Positions 41,136 through 50,995 of a stretch of 64,000 nt of DNA are shown here, piece after piece (position 1 is the stretch's first letter; every line of letters starts with the position of its first letter). A program made the translations under genes and the position numbers. This stretch comes from Bacteroidota bacterium. Lineage in GTDB: Bacteria; Bacteroidota; Bacteroidia; Chitinophagales; Saprospiraceae. The notes under the pieces were generated by a model, which was not told the DNA's origin, did not search any database, and saw only the letters and a list, made by a program, of their open reading frames with translations. The stretch is from positions 81,858 to 145,857 of the forward strand of contig JAKQHS010000031.1 of NCBI GenBank assembly GCA_029557915.1. The letters are read 5' to 3'.

Positions 41136-42653
41136 ATGAAACAATGGATCATGCCCCTGGCATTTATATTCATACTGCCTTGGTCAACATTTTCAGTAAC
41201 TGGCCAGGAATGGATGAATCTTTCCCTGAACTATGGCCCTTATAAAACCGGCTTCCGTTATATTGAGACTTCGGATCCGGGAAGACCCTGCCTTACCTGT
41301 GCGAAATCGGTAACCGGCTATGCCGCCCGGGAAATGGAGATCGCGGTTTGGTACCCATCCGAAGACCGGGAAACGGCCACCATGCCCTATATTCAATATC
41401 TGAGGTTAGGACCGGCTGGAACCATTACAGATTTAAATATTTTGAAACAGGCTTTTTTCAAGAGTATCTCCGGCCTGGGCGGGGATACCAGCCTTTTCGA
41501 AACCGCTTTTGCCCCGCTCTTTCATGAGGCAACCCGGGCGCAGAAGGACCCTACCCTGGCGCCGGGCCGATGGCCATTGATCCTCTATCCGGATCAACCT
41601 CATTTTCAAAACACCCTTTGCGAATTCCTGGCTTCACATGGTTATATCGTGGCTTCGCCCAGGATTAAAGGGACTTTCCGTGCGGAACCTGAATATAATC
41701 CTGCAGGGATCGAAACGGGCACGGATGACCTGGCCTTCACCCTGGCTTATATGCGCAGCCATTTTCAGGTCAACCGGGAATTTGCTTTCATCGGCACCGG
41801 TTTCAATGCCACCCTCGGGCTTGCCCTGTCTTTCAAAAACAAAGATTTGGCGGCCTTGGTCAGCCTGGAGGGAGGCATTACCACTCCCTTTGAAGCAGGC
41901 CTGATCTTAAAGAGCCCATATTTTGATCTCCGGCAATGCTCGGTACCGATGCTGGTGATTCACGCCCCGCACCCCGATGTCAAACCCGAATTGACCCACC
42001 GGTATAAATATTCGGAGAGGGTTTATCAATCTTATCCCCAATCCTCCGAGTTTTATTTCCTCAATTTCGGCCTCTGGGAGAAAAAGGTCCGGAATATTTT
42101 CCCCAAAGCCAACCGGGCAAATACCTGGGAAAGTTTTGAAATTTCAGCCCAATCGGTCCAACTCTTCCTGGATTGGAAATTGAAAAAGGATGAAAAAAGT
42201 AAATCCTTGCTGTTGGAAAACGACTGGCCGCCGGAACTGATGCAAACCTCGGTACGCCCTGCCGTTCCGATTCCCCCTGACCATGAACAACTTTCTGAAG
42301 TATGGGAAAAGAAGGGCATCGATTCCCTTAACATGATTTACCGGAACCTCAGGGCATACGATAATCAACCTTTTGATTTCAGCTCCTTCTATCAATTGAG
42401 CCAGAAAATGATCGAACAATCGAGATTCAGGGACCTTTTGTCCTGGGCCCTTCTTTTTGCCGACGCACATCCGGGATCGGCCATTCCTTATTCCCTGCAA
42501 GGCCGCGCCCACCTTGAATTGAGCAATAAAGCGGAAGCAAAGAAAAATTATGAAAAAGCATTATCCCTGCTCGGACAGGATCCCGAGCTCAATGCGGAAG
42601 AAAAAAATTATTTCGGACAAGCCATTGAAACAAGGATCAGAAGTTTAAACTAA
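41136..42653 (+). CDS. Secreted alpha/beta-hydrolase-like protein with degenerate nucleophile elbow
   Basis: 505 residues with a signal peptide (about 4-24). The alpha/beta hydrolase fold, similar to dienelactone hydrolase or PAF-acetylhydrolase, is suggested by EMEIAVWYPSED, then WPLILYPDQPHFQNTLCEFLASHGYIVASP. The nucleophile position reads FIGTGFNATLGLAL, Gly-Thr-Gly-Phe-Asn instead of G-x-S-x-G, so the catalytic Ser is absent and the protein is probably not a hydrolase. The C-terminal 120 residues are helical with a TPR-like repeat (PYSLQGRAHLELSNKAEAKK). The NTF2-like gene follows after 12 bases. Confidence 0.72.
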   Translation: MKQWIMPLAFIFILPWSTFSVTGQEWMNLSLNYGPYKTGFRYIETSDPGRPCLTCAKSVTGYAAREMEIAVWYPSEDRETATMPYIQYLRLGPAGTITDLNILKQAFFKSISGLGGDTSLFETAFAPLFHEATRAQKDPTLAPGRWPLILYPDQPHFQNTLCEFLASHGYIVASPRIKGTFRAEPEYNPAGIETGTDDLAFTLAYMRSHFQVNREFAFIGTGFNATLGLALSFKNKDLAALVSLEGGITTPFEAGLILKSPYFDLRQCSVPMLVIHAPHPDVKPELTHRYKYSERVYQSYPQSSEFYFLNFGLWEKKVRNIFPKANRANTWESFEISAQSVQLFLDWKLKKDEKSKSLLLENDWPPELMQTSVRPAVPIPPDHEQLSEVWEKKGIDSLNMIYRNLRAYDNQPFDFSSFYQLSQKMIEQSRFRDLLSWALLFADAHPGSAIPYSLQGRAHLELSNKAEAKKNYEKALSLLGQDPELNAEEKNYFGQAIETRIRSLN

Positions 42654-42665
42654 ACCCGTTCGAAT

Positions 42666-43097
42666 ATGAAACCGTTATTTGTAATCGCAGCCCTTGCCCT
42701 GTCCTTTCCCATCCAAGCCCAAAGCCCTGAAGACTCCGTAGCCATCAAAAAGGCAGCCCTGGATTATGTGGAAGGCTTTTTTACAGCCGACAGCAGCAGG
42801 CTCACTCAAGCCATGTCTCCCGAATTGACCAAAAGGATCATTGACCATCGCAGCGGGAAGAGCAAACTCCTGACCATCGGTTTAAAAGAATTGATCGGGT
42901 ATACCCGGATGGGAAAAATACCGGATAAAAATCCGGATGAACCGTTTAAGGCCAAAGTGGAAATTTACGACATTGCCGGAGGTATCGCCCTCGCAAAGGT
43001 CAGCACCAACAAAATGCCTGAGTTTTTTGATTATATCCAGGCAGGTAAAATGAACGGGGAATGGAAAATCATCAACGTATTGTGGGCCTTTAATTGA
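42666..43097 (+). CDS. Secreted NTF2-like (lumazine-binding-like) protein
   Basis: 143 residues with a signal peptide (1-19, ending IQAQ). It follows the lumazine-binding-like pattern: AALDYVEGFFTADSSRL helix, IKKAALDYV, and the terminal NGEWKIINVLWAF motif. It is a paralogue in fold of the protein at 3272-3709, with low sequence identity by eye. No function is known. It forms an operon with the preceding gene. Confidence 0.75.
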   Translation: MKPLFVIAALALSFPIQAQSPEDSVAIKKAALDYVEGFFTADSSRLTQAMSPELTKRIIDHRSGKSKLLTIGLKELIGYTRMGKIPDKNPDEPFKAKVEIYDIAGGIALAKVSTNKMPEFFDYIQAGKMNGEWKIINVLWAFN

Positions 43098-43259
43098 GGT
43101 ATTCAAGGGTTTGGATCGAACCATGGCAACCTTAAGCTTCCTCTCCGGAGGCTTTACAAAATTTTTACATCCCTTTTACAGCTTTTTACCAAGATAAAGC
43201 TGTGGGAGGGTTGACTCCCGGTATTTTTATGCCATTCTTTCACCAAAATCATTTTAGCC

Positions 43260-44258
43260 ATGAAAATTCATACTTGTACTTTTTTGCTCCTTCTACTATC
43301 CCCCTTTTCCGGCAGAAAAGAATTAGAATTTGCACCGACCGCCCGGATCACAAGCAGTCCGCAAAAACTCAACAATGAAAAGCCGGGCCTGAAAAACATC
43401 ATTTTTAAGTCCACGGATGGCGGGCAGACCTGGCAGGACATCAGTGAAGGCCTTCCCGAAAATTTTAAGGAAAATGGCTTCTATGCAAACGACCAGGGGA
43501 TCTATTTACTGTATGGTAACGGGGTCTATCACAGAAATATAAATTCCCAATCCCCTTTTTGGGAAAAAGAGATTTTGATCAATAAGCAGCCCAATATTGC
43601 CCCAGGTGATTCCAGCTTATTTGCATACGGCAACGATGGCCCGTTTTTACAAAAAATAAACGGAACCAGGGTTTGGTCGCCCTTGTATTCAAATTTTCAG
43701 GGTGGAGCGATCCATGCCCTTTTGGAGACAAAAGGAGGTTCGGTTTTCATCTGTTCCGACCGTGGCCTATATAAATCCGACAAGAGTGGCAAAAGCTGGA
43801 AACAAGTCCACACAGGAGGCTGGGTGATGAAATTAGCAGAGTCAAACGGTGTACTCCTTGCAACCAGCCAGGGGGGGATATTAAGATCGACCGATGAGGG
43901 TGAACATTGGGATTTGGTGATCAGCGAGGGCGGTGTGGGCATCGCCGTGGAATGCATCAACGGCGGATTCGCCGCCATCACCTACAATACGGAATCGAAG
44001 ACCAGAAGAGTGCGAATATCCTACGACGGCGGGAAAACCTGGTCGCCCATTGACGCCGGCCTTCCGCCAAGCCTTTCCATAGCTTCCATAATTCAGGCTG
44101 GCGAAAACTTCTATTGTGGTCATCCCGACGGCATTTTCAGATCATCGGACCAGGGAAAATCATGGAGTCTTATGCTTCCTTCTGTCGAAAATAAGGTATT
44201 CAATTTAACAGTTTCAGGCAAAGTGATTTATGCCATACCCAGGGATGGTGGTTGTTAA
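43260..44258 (+). CDS. Secreted BNR/Asp-box beta-propeller protein
   Basis: 332 residues with a signal peptide (1-18). At least five Asp-box repeats (S-x-D-x-G-x-T-W type) are visible: STDGGQTWQDI, SDKSGKSWKQV, STDEGEHWDLV, SYDGGKTWSPI and SSDQGKSWSLM. This indicates a propeller of the sialidase/VPS10/YCF48 superfamily. None of the catalytic Arg triad of true sialidases is evident, so it is more likely a binding protein. It has no T9SS tail and ends at PRDGGC. Confidence 0.82.
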   Translation: MKIHTCTFLLLLLSPFSGRKELEFAPTARITSSPQKLNNEKPGLKNIIFKSTDGGQTWQDISEGLPENFKENGFYANDQGIYLLYGNGVYHRNINSQSPFWEKEILINKQPNIAPGDSSLFAYGNDGPFLQKINGTRVWSPLYSNFQGGAIHALLETKGGSVFICSDRGLYKSDKSGKSWKQVHTGGWVMKLAESNGVLLATSQGGILRSTDEGEHWDLVISEGGVGIAVECINGGFAAITYNTESKTRRVRISYDGGKTWSPIDAGLPPSLSIASIIQAGENFYCGHPDGIFRSSDQGKSWSLMLPSVENKVFNLTVSGKVIYAIPRDGGC

Positions 44259-44293
44259 ATCCCCGATTTCCCAGGCACCTACAACCTGCGTCC

Positions 44294-45778
44294 TTATTTA
44301 TTATCCAGGTTTTTCAGCTCCTGATCGATCGGATATAAATAAGGATAGTCCTCAACATATTTTGGCCATATGTATTTTCCATGCGGAATAAAAATCCCAA
44401 CAGGGATTTGTTTTACTTTAAGTTCTTCAAAGTCCTGTTCAGTCATGGTAAAGTGATAGGCCGTGATGCCTTCATTATAAAACATCACGTCTATATCTTC
44501 AAATTCATTCATATTCACCACCGTCTTTACATTTGGCGGAAGCAGACGATTTAATGCCTTGTAAATTTCGGTATTGTATATCCTGATGTTTCGTTCATTG
44601 TTTTGGGGTGACAGATAGTTTATGAACCAGCTCGGATTTAAGCTTAAATAGACTGTTGCCAGGACCAGGGCAGCCAGGACCAGCCGGGATTTTCCCAATT
44701 TCTCAAAAATATAATTTAAACCCAACGAAATATAGATCAAACCCAGCGGCACAATAAAAAAAACATAGGTATCCACTTTGGTCTTCACGAACACGCTGAA
44801 AAACCAGAAAACAAATAACATTCCCGCGATGATCCCTGCATTTAACCGTCCGGAAATTTCCTTTTTAATAAAACTCAACAATAAACCAACAGGAATGAAA
44901 TAATATAAATATTTTCCTATTAAATCCACAAGATGGTCCAGATAAAAAGAATTGTCCCCGGTATGGCCTTCCAGGGCTTCCGTAATATGCCTTTTATTAA
45001 AATCATAGACAAAATTTGCCAAATCAGGAAACCGGTCCAGGATATATATTTGCCAGGGAAGGAACACCGGGAAACAAAAAAACAAGGAAAGGAACGTATG
45101 AATGACTTGTTTTCCTACACTCGATTTTTGCAAGCCGGTGATCAGAATAACCACTCCCCAGATCAAATACACCAATAATCCGGTCAGCCACTTATTCAAA
45201 ATAGCGGCGCCGGAAAAAACACCGGTCAACACAACCCAGTACCATTTCTGATTCCGGTGATATTCACAGTAAGTCCAAATACTGGCAAGAACATAATATC
45301 CGTGCGCCACATCATTATGATCCATCCCATGCATTCCGGCAATCAACTGCAAATGAAATCCGGAAACGGCCAGCATTAAAGCGGAGAATAAGGCCACCGT
45401 CCTATTTTTTGTCAGGAGGATCGCTATCCTGTAAGTAAGAAAAATCAAGATCGTTCCCATAACGGCGCTGGGAAGACGCATGGACCACTCCGATACCCCA
45501 AAAACTTTCATACTCAAAGCCATCTGCCACATAAAAAGAGGCTGTTTGTGCAGCCAGACATGATTGCAGCACCAGATAAACTTGTCATAGTTGTCTGTGA
45601 CAGGATTTGCCCGTAGAACAGGAATCAAGGGATGGTCCATGAGATTCCGGGCCACCAGGGCGTGAAACCGCTCATCCCAGGGATGGAGAAATGGATCTGT
45701 AAAAATGGCGGTAAGCCTTAAAACAAATCCGATTAAAAGTATAATGAATAAGGTGATGTTCTTTTTAATATCCAGCAT
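44294..45778 (-). CDS. GT39-like membrane glycosyltransferase (ArnT/PMT superfamily)
   Basis: 494 residues with about eleven membrane helices. The catalytic first outer loop has the conserved acidic motif HPWDERFHALVARN and the downstream region of WSMRLPSAVMG that is typical of the PMT_2/ArnT family. These enzymes transfer sugars from polyprenyl-phosphate carriers to lipids, polysaccharides or proteins on the periplasmic side. The soluble C-terminal domain (about 400-494) binds an unknown acceptor. No glycan cluster surrounds it. The 150 bases upstream hold a pyrimidine-rich repeat (CCTCCTACCTCTTACC). Confidence 0.88.
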   Translation of the reverse strand: MLDIKKNITLFIILLIGFVLRLTAIFTDPFLHPWDERFHALVARNLMDHPLIPVLRANPVTDNYDKFIWCCNHVWLHKQPLFMWQMALSMKVFGVSEWSMRLPSAVMGTILIFLTYRIAILLTKNRTVALFSALMLAVSGFHLQLIAGMHGMDHNDVAHGYYVLASIWTYCEYHRNQKWYWVVLTGVFSGAAILNKWLTGLLVYLIWGVVILITGLQKSSVGKQVIHTFLSLFFCFPVFLPWQIYILDRFPDLANFVYDFNKRHITEALEGHTGDNSFYLDHLVDLIGKYLYYFIPVGLLLSFIKKEISGRLNAGIIAGMLFVFWFFSVFVKTKVDTYVFFIVPLGLIYISLGLNYIFEKLGKSRLVLAALVLATVYLSLNPSWFINYLSPQNNERNIRIYNTEIYKALNRLLPPNVKTVVNMNEFEDIDVMFYNEGITAYHFTMTEQDFEELKVKQIPVGIFIPHGKYIWPKYVEDYPYLYPIDQELKNLDNK

Positions 45779-45928
45779 CGTATTTGTTCATAGTCTCTCA
45801 CTTATTTCAGCCGGGTGAAAGCGGCGGAAGATATTGAATATGGAATAGAGAATCCGCTACCTCCTATCTCTGCATAGACCCAGGGACCTCTCCCGAAGCC
45901 TAAGCCTCCTACCTCTTACCTCCTACTT

Positions 45929-47275
45929 CTACTCCAATGTCCTCAACTTAATATTCCTGAACCACACCTCATCCCCGTGGTCCTGCAGCAGGATATGTCC
46001 TTTGGCTGCGGAAGCAAAGCCCGGGTATACTGCATACTTGCTCCTGGCCACCAGGGCCTTGAAAATATTGCTGTTGCGTTCGTATTCGACCACCTTGAAG
46101 CCATTGAGCCAGTGCTGAACCATATTGTTTGGATAAACGATTATCCTTCCCTGGTTCCAATCCCCGATTTTCCGCTGAAAACGGGAATTTAAGGGAGTGG
46201 CGGGTATCAAGTCATATAAACTGGACAGGGTCCGGTTGCCCACTACTCCCTGTTTTGCATCCGGATGACGCGCATCGTCCAGGACCTGGTATTCCAGCCC
46301 GATCCCGGACCTGCCCCCGGAGTCGTATTGTTCGTCTACAAAATATTTAAGCCCGGAATTGGCTCCCTCGGTCAGTTTAAAATCAAAGGTGAGTTCAAAT
46401 GCCCCGTATTGGTCCGTGGTCACGATGTCGTTGCCCGTCTCCGAACCGTCCGATTTCATCACCCCGATCATGCCTTCCTTCACCGACCACCGTTTTTCCG
46501 GGGGGCCGGTTTGGTGCACTTTGCGCCAGCCGTTGAAATCGTTCCCGTTGAACAATAATTTGAATCCCTGGTTTTTTTCCATCTCACTCAAATGGTTGTT
46601 CATCAGGTTAACGACCGGGGTTTGGTCATAGGGCCGCGGTTTGAGACCCGAGGTCTGGATACGGATATTCCTCCACCGGATTTCAGTGCCGGGAGCCTGG
46701 TCCTTGCCAATGCTGTGCACCTGGAGGGCGATAAAACCTTTGAGGGTCAGGTCGTCCACCAGGCAGGCCACCGGGATATCGTTGATCCAGGTGCGGATCA
46801 CCGGGCCTATCGCCTCAATCCGGTATTTGTTCCACTGGTCCTTTTTAAAAGCCTTTTTGCCTTCCGGATTGATGTCCGGGATATAGAGCCAGTCTCTGCG
46901 CGCCTCGTCGTAGATCCCACCCGACCAGGCCCGGTCGGACGGATCGATTTCCACCTGGTAGCCGTGGACCCGTCCTTCTTTATAGGAGGGAAGGGAAAGG
47001 CTCCTGATCTGGATCCCGGAGTTCATGCTGTTATCCACTTTTAGTTCGAGCTCGAGGATAAAATCACCGTATTCTATTTCGGTAGCCAGGAAGGAGTTGG
47101 GGGTATTGGCGACCGTGGTCCCCACCATCTGGTTATTTTCAACGCGGTACCGGGCCTGTCCGTTTAATTGTTTCCAACCCTTCAGGCTTTTCCCGTCGAA
47201 CAGGGAGGTCCAGGTTTGACTTTGAGCCAAAGAGGATAAGAACAGAAGGAGGATCCATGCATGATTCTTTTTCAT
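45929..47275 (-). CDS. Secreted protein with two DUF1080 domains
   Basis: 448 residues from ATG 47275 (MKKNHAWILLLFLSS), which begins a clean signal peptide; the frame is open 34 codons further upstream without signal character. Two DUF1080 domains occur in tandem: about 20-215 (SLFDGKSLKGWKQLNG to RWRNIRIQ) and about 245-448 (LLFNGNDFNGWRKVHQ to WFRNIKLRTLE). The second contains GANSGLKYFVDEQY, a typical ligand-face loop. DUF1080 proteins are linked to 3-keto-disaccharide metabolism in some gut species; the role here is inferred only from the fold. Confidence 0.9.
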   Translation of the reverse strand: MKKNHAWILLLFLSSLAQSQTWTSLFDGKSLKGWKQLNGQARYRVENNQMVGTTVANTPNSFLATEIEYGDFILELELKVDNSMNSGIQIRSLSLPSYKEGRVHGYQVEIDPSDRAWSGGIYDEARRDWLYIPDINPEGKKAFKKDQWNKYRIEAIGPVIRTWINDIPVACLVDDLTLKGFIALQVHSIGKDQAPGTEIRWRNIRIQTSGLKPRPYDQTPVVNLMNNHLSEMEKNQGFKLLFNGNDFNGWRKVHQTGPPEKRWSVKEGMIGVMKSDGSETGNDIVTTDQYGAFELTFDFKLTEGANSGLKYFVDEQYDSGGRSGIGLEYQVLDDARHPDAKQGVVGNRTLSSLYDLIPATPLNSRFQRKIGDWNQGRIIVYPNNMVQHWLNGFKVVEYERNSNIFKALVARSKYAVYPGFASAAKGHILLQDHGDEVWFRNIKLRTLE

Positions 47276-47412
47276 ATCCGGAATTTTTTGCTGAACAAGA
47301 TAAAAAGCTTTTCGCTGCCTGCTTCCAAAACCGCAGAGGAGACCAGGAATTCCGGAAACCTTAGCCAATAAATACACTTAATTTTATGTTATAGACCCAT
47401 ATTTTTTCCCGG

Positions 47413-49068
47413 ATGAATGTTTTGTCCCCATCACCTCTCCCCACTACCGATCCCGAACCCACCGATCCCCGCAGGCTGGCCGGGATGCTGCGCCAAAACC
47501 TGGATCCCTACCCCGGCCCCTGGGATGAAAAGGGGCTCAAACATCTCCTTCGCCGCAGCCTCTTTGGCACCTCAGCAGCCGAAGTCGAACAATTTCTCCT
47601 GCTGGGAAACCTTGAAAACACCCTCTCTGCCCTATGCGAGATCAAACCTCCTGCCAGCCTCCCCCTGGTCAATTATACCGATGGGGATGGGGTCCGGGAG
47701 CCAAACGCCAAAGACGGCGAAACCTGGATCCATGAAGAATACAACAATGAGCTCGAATATTACCGCCTGCTCTCCCTAAAAACCTGGTGGCTGGACCTGA
47801 TGCTGAAAGACCAGACGCTGATGGAAAAAATGGTGATCTTCTGGCACAACCATATCCCGGTGGAAATGGTAGGGGTCTTTCACGCGCGCCAGGCTTACGA
47901 CTACCTGGCCACGATCCGGCAATACGCCCTTGGTAATTTCAGGCAATTGATCAGGGCCCTTACCCTTGATCCCATGATGCTGTTTTATCTCAACGGGAAT
48001 TCAAACAACAAATCGGCGCCGGATGAAAACTATGCCCGGGAGCTTCAGGAATTGTTCTGTATCGGCAAGGGGCCGGAAGCCAAATTCACCGAAGACGACG
48101 TGAAGGCGGCCGCCCGCGTGCTCACCGGCTGGAAATCGGACTATCTGAAACCGAAAACCTTTTTCGCGGAATGGGCCCATGATACCGGGGATAAAACATT
48201 TTCTGATTTCTACGGGGGAAGAGTGATCCGCGGTCAGAAGGGATCAGAAGGCCAAAAGGAGCTGGATGAACTGATTGATATGTTGATCAGCCACCCGGAA
48301 TGTGCCAGGTTCATTTGCAGGAAACTGTACCGGTTCTTTGTTTACCCTGAAATTTCAGACTGGAGTGAAGAAAACATCATCCGGCCCCTGGCGGATCTTT
48401 TCATAAAAACTGATTTTGAAATCGCCCCGGTCGTAAAGGCCCTGCTGTCCAGCAATCATTTTTTCGATCCCCTGCTCCGGCTGGCCATGATCAAATCCCC
48501 GCTGGATTATACCATAGGACTGAACCGGCATTTTGGCATGCGGTTCCCCTCCTCCCCCGGAGAGATAAAATCCAAATTCCAGGCGCAGACGGTGATGTAT
48601 TATTTTCTCACTTCTTTTCAGCAGGATATCGGGGACCCTCCTAATGTTTCGGGTTGGCCGGCTTATTATCAATTCCCTCAATACGACCGTTCCTGGATCA
48701 GCACCCATACCGTCCACCAGCGCGGGATCCATTCGGACATGCTGGTCTGGTATGGCTATCAGATGGACCAGGGCGTGGCTACCATAGACTGGCCGGCCTA
48801 CACCGACACCCTGATCCATCCGGAAAATCCCAACCTCCTGATCGAAGAAGTGCTTGGCAGGCTGTATGATGTCCCGGTGGATGCGGAGGTCAAAAAATAT
48901 CTCAAAAGCATCCTGCTCTCCGGGCAGGTCAGCGACCATTACTGGACCAACGCCTGGCAGGAATGGAAATCGAAACCCAATGATCCTATGGCCAGGAATA
49001 CGGTAGATATCCGTTTGAAAATTTTTTACCAATACATCCTGCAAATGGATGAATATCAAATCATGTAA
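47413..49068 (+). CDS. DUF1800 family protein
   Basis: 551 residues. DUF1800 motifs are clear: HLLRRSLFGTSAAEVEQFL near residue 36, EKMVIFWHNHIPVEM at about 137, YARELQELFCIGKG near 208, and the C-terminal PPNVSGWPAYYQFPQYDRSWIST. It has no clear signal peptide. DUF1800 genes are nearly always followed by a DUF1501 gene, as here after 5 bases, and the pair is usually exported. The biochemical role is unknown; candidates include cell-surface binding or a metal-dependent activity. Confidence 0.92.
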   Translation: MNVLSPSPLPTTDPEPTDPRRLAGMLRQNLDPYPGPWDEKGLKHLLRRSLFGTSAAEVEQFLLLGNLENTLSALCEIKPPASLPLVNYTDGDGVREPNAKDGETWIHEEYNNELEYYRLLSLKTWWLDLMLKDQTLMEKMVIFWHNHIPVEMVGVFHARQAYDYLATIRQYALGNFRQLIRALTLDPMMLFYLNGNSNNKSAPDENYARELQELFCIGKGPEAKFTEDDVKAAARVLTGWKSDYLKPKTFFAEWAHDTGDKTFSDFYGGRVIRGQKGSEGQKELDELIDMLISHPECARFICRKLYRFFVYPEISDWSEENIIRPLADLFIKTDFEIAPVVKALLSSNHFFDPLLRLAMIKSPLDYTIGLNRHFGMRFPSSPGEIKSKFQAQTVMYYFLTSFQQDIGDPPNVSGWPAYYQFPQYDRSWISTHTVHQRGIHSDMLVWYGYQMDQGVATIDWPAYTDTLIHPENPNLLIEEVLGRLYDVPVDAEVKKYLKSILLSGQVSDHYWTNAWQEWKSKPNDPMARNTVDIRLKIFYQYILQMDEYQIM

Positions 49069-49073
49069 GGGGT

Positions 49074-50645
49074 ATGAAAAGAAGGGATTTTTTCCGGTTG
49101 ACGGGATCAGGCCTTGCGGCTAACAGTTTTTTACCGGGCTTCAGACCGGATAAAATTCCTCAGTGGTTTGACTGGTTCAAACTGGATACGGACCGGGTCC
49201 TGGTTCTCATACAGCTCGATGGCGGAAATGATGGTCTCAATACCGTGATCCCGCTCGACCAGATGGACCTGTACAACAAAGCGCGCCAATCCGTGGCCCT
49301 GCCTGCCAACAAGGTTTTGTCACTCCCAACGACCATTAAATCAGGCCTTCACCCCGCTTTGGATGAAATCAGGGGCCTTTATACGGAAGGCAGGATAAAG
49401 ATCATCCAGTCCGTGGGTTATCCTTCGCCCAATTATTCCCATTTCCGGTCCACCGATATCTGGATGTCGGCCTCGGATGCGGAAGAAGTGCTGAGTTCCG
49501 GCTGGGCCGGCAGGTACCTGAACCATGAATACCCGAATTATCCCAATGGTTTTCCCACCGAGGACATGCCGGATCCGCTGTCCGTGGAGATCGGTTATGG
49601 CCAGAGCCTGGCCTTCCAGGGGCCCGCCACCAGTATGAGCGTCACCATAGCAAACCCGGAGGACTTCAATAAACTGATCCAGGGCATCGAGACACCTTTG
49701 CCTCAAACACCTTTTGGAGACAAACTGGGTTATGTCCGTTTAATAAAAAAACAATCCAATACCTACGGCGAACGAATGAAGGACGCCTTCGGGAAAACGA
49801 AAAACAAAGCCAGTTATCCGGAGGACAACGACCTGGCCGATCAGTTGAAGATAGTGGCCCGCCTGATTGCCGGCGGACTGAAGACCCGTATCTATAAAGT
49901 AAGCATCAGCGGCTTTGACACCCACGACAACCAGGTGCAAAACGGGGATCACGCAACCGGTGAACATGCCAATCTTCTCCGGCGGATATCCGGTGCCGTG
50001 AAAGCCTTCCTTGACGACCTGACCGCCCTCGGCCTTCAGGACCGAGTAGTGGGCATGACGGTTTCCGAATTCGGCCGACGCATTATATCCAATGCCAGCC
50101 GCGGTACGGATCATGGAGCCGCCGCGCCCATGTTCCTTTTCGGCAATGCCATCCAGGGCGGCCTGCTCGGGGAAAACCCCACCCTGCCCGCAGAAGCTAA
50201 ATGGGACGACAATATCCCCATGCAATACGATTTCCGGTCTGTCTATGGCAGTTTGCTGGAAAACTGGTTTTGTATCAATAAAACGGAGGTACAACAAGTC
50301 CTTTTAAAAAATTACCAGACCCTGCCGGTTATAAAGCCCGCTTACAGTTGTCTTTCCACCCCGACCCGGGAAGAAAATCAGTTAAAAGGAATCAGCATCA
50401 TCCATGCTTTTCCTAATCCCTTCACCTCCATCATAAATTTTAAAGTTCAATCCAACGGCGAACATTCCAGTATTTCCATTTTCAATCCGGCCGGCCAGGT
50501 GATCCACAACATACATCATGGCCTTTTATCAAAAGGGGAACATCAGTATTACTGGAATTCGGAAGACCTGCCGGTAGGAAATTATTATGTGCGGTTTCAA
50601 TCAGGGCCTGAGCAACAGGTGAAGCTGATTGTCAAAGTGAGATAG
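49074..50645 (+). CDS. DUF1501 protein with T9SS type A sorting domain
   Basis: 523 residues. The N-terminus MKRRDFFRLTGSGLAANSF has an RR motif, resembling a Tat signal. The DUF1501 domain (about 35-420, sulfatase/alkaline-phosphatase-like fold) has LIQLDGGNDGLNTV, YPSPNYSHFRSTDIW and GFDTHDNQ, with the final SEFGRRIISNASRGTDHG. Residues about 440-523 are a Por-secretion C-terminal (type A) domain (FPNPFTSIINF, IFNPAGQVI, LPVGNYYVRF), so it is sent to the cell surface by the type IX system. It is the DUF1800 partner. Confidence 0.93.
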   Translation: MKRRDFFRLTGSGLAANSFLPGFRPDKIPQWFDWFKLDTDRVLVLIQLDGGNDGLNTVIPLDQMDLYNKARQSVALPANKVLSLPTTIKSGLHPALDEIRGLYTEGRIKIIQSVGYPSPNYSHFRSTDIWMSASDAEEVLSSGWAGRYLNHEYPNYPNGFPTEDMPDPLSVEIGYGQSLAFQGPATSMSVTIANPEDFNKLIQGIETPLPQTPFGDKLGYVRLIKKQSNTYGERMKDAFGKTKNKASYPEDNDLADQLKIVARLIAGGLKTRIYKVSISGFDTHDNQVQNGDHATGEHANLLRRISGAVKAFLDDLTALGLQDRVVGMTVSEFGRRIISNASRGTDHGAAAPMFLFGNAIQGGLLGENPTLPAEAKWDDNIPMQYDFRSVYGSLLENWFCINKTEVQQVLLKNYQTLPVIKPAYSCLSTPTREENQLKGISIIHAFPNPFTSIINFKVQSNGEHSSISIFNPAGQVIHNIHHGLLSKGEHQYYWNSEDLPVGNYYVRFQSGPEQQVKLIVKVR

Positions 50646-50648
50646 GAA

Positions 50649-50995
50649 GCTGGAAGCTGGGAGCTGGAAGCTGGAAGCTGGGGCGCTCGCGTAAACCATA
50701 CAGCAGCTACGCCAAAAGAATAAAGGGACCGACTGACTTTGAATTCACAGAAATGCCGGACACAAGGCCCCCTAACTTCTAACTTCCGGGAGATGGAAGC
50801 TGGGAGCTGGGGCGCTCGCGCAAATCACCCACAGCTACGCCAATGGAACATAGGGACCTACTGAGTTTGAATGCGCAGGAATGCCGGACACAAGGCCTCC
50901 CCTAGCTTCTATCTTCCAGCTTCTAACTTCTGATTGCTGATTGCTGAAAGCTGAAAGCTGATTGCTGAAAGCTGAAAGCTGAACTCTCAAAGCTG
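50649..50995. repeat. Duplicated ~140-bp element bounded by GAAGCTG heptamers
   Basis: Two diverged copies (about 50649-50787 and 50793-50917) share GGGGCGCTCGCG, CAGCTACGCCAA, the GGGACC-ACTGA stretch and ATGCCGGACACAAGGCC, and are flanked by GAAGCTGG on the left and TTCTAACTTCC/CCAGCTTC on the right. A tract of GCTGAAA heptamers (50930-50995) follows and reaches the metX stop. No gene is present. Confidence 0.85.
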
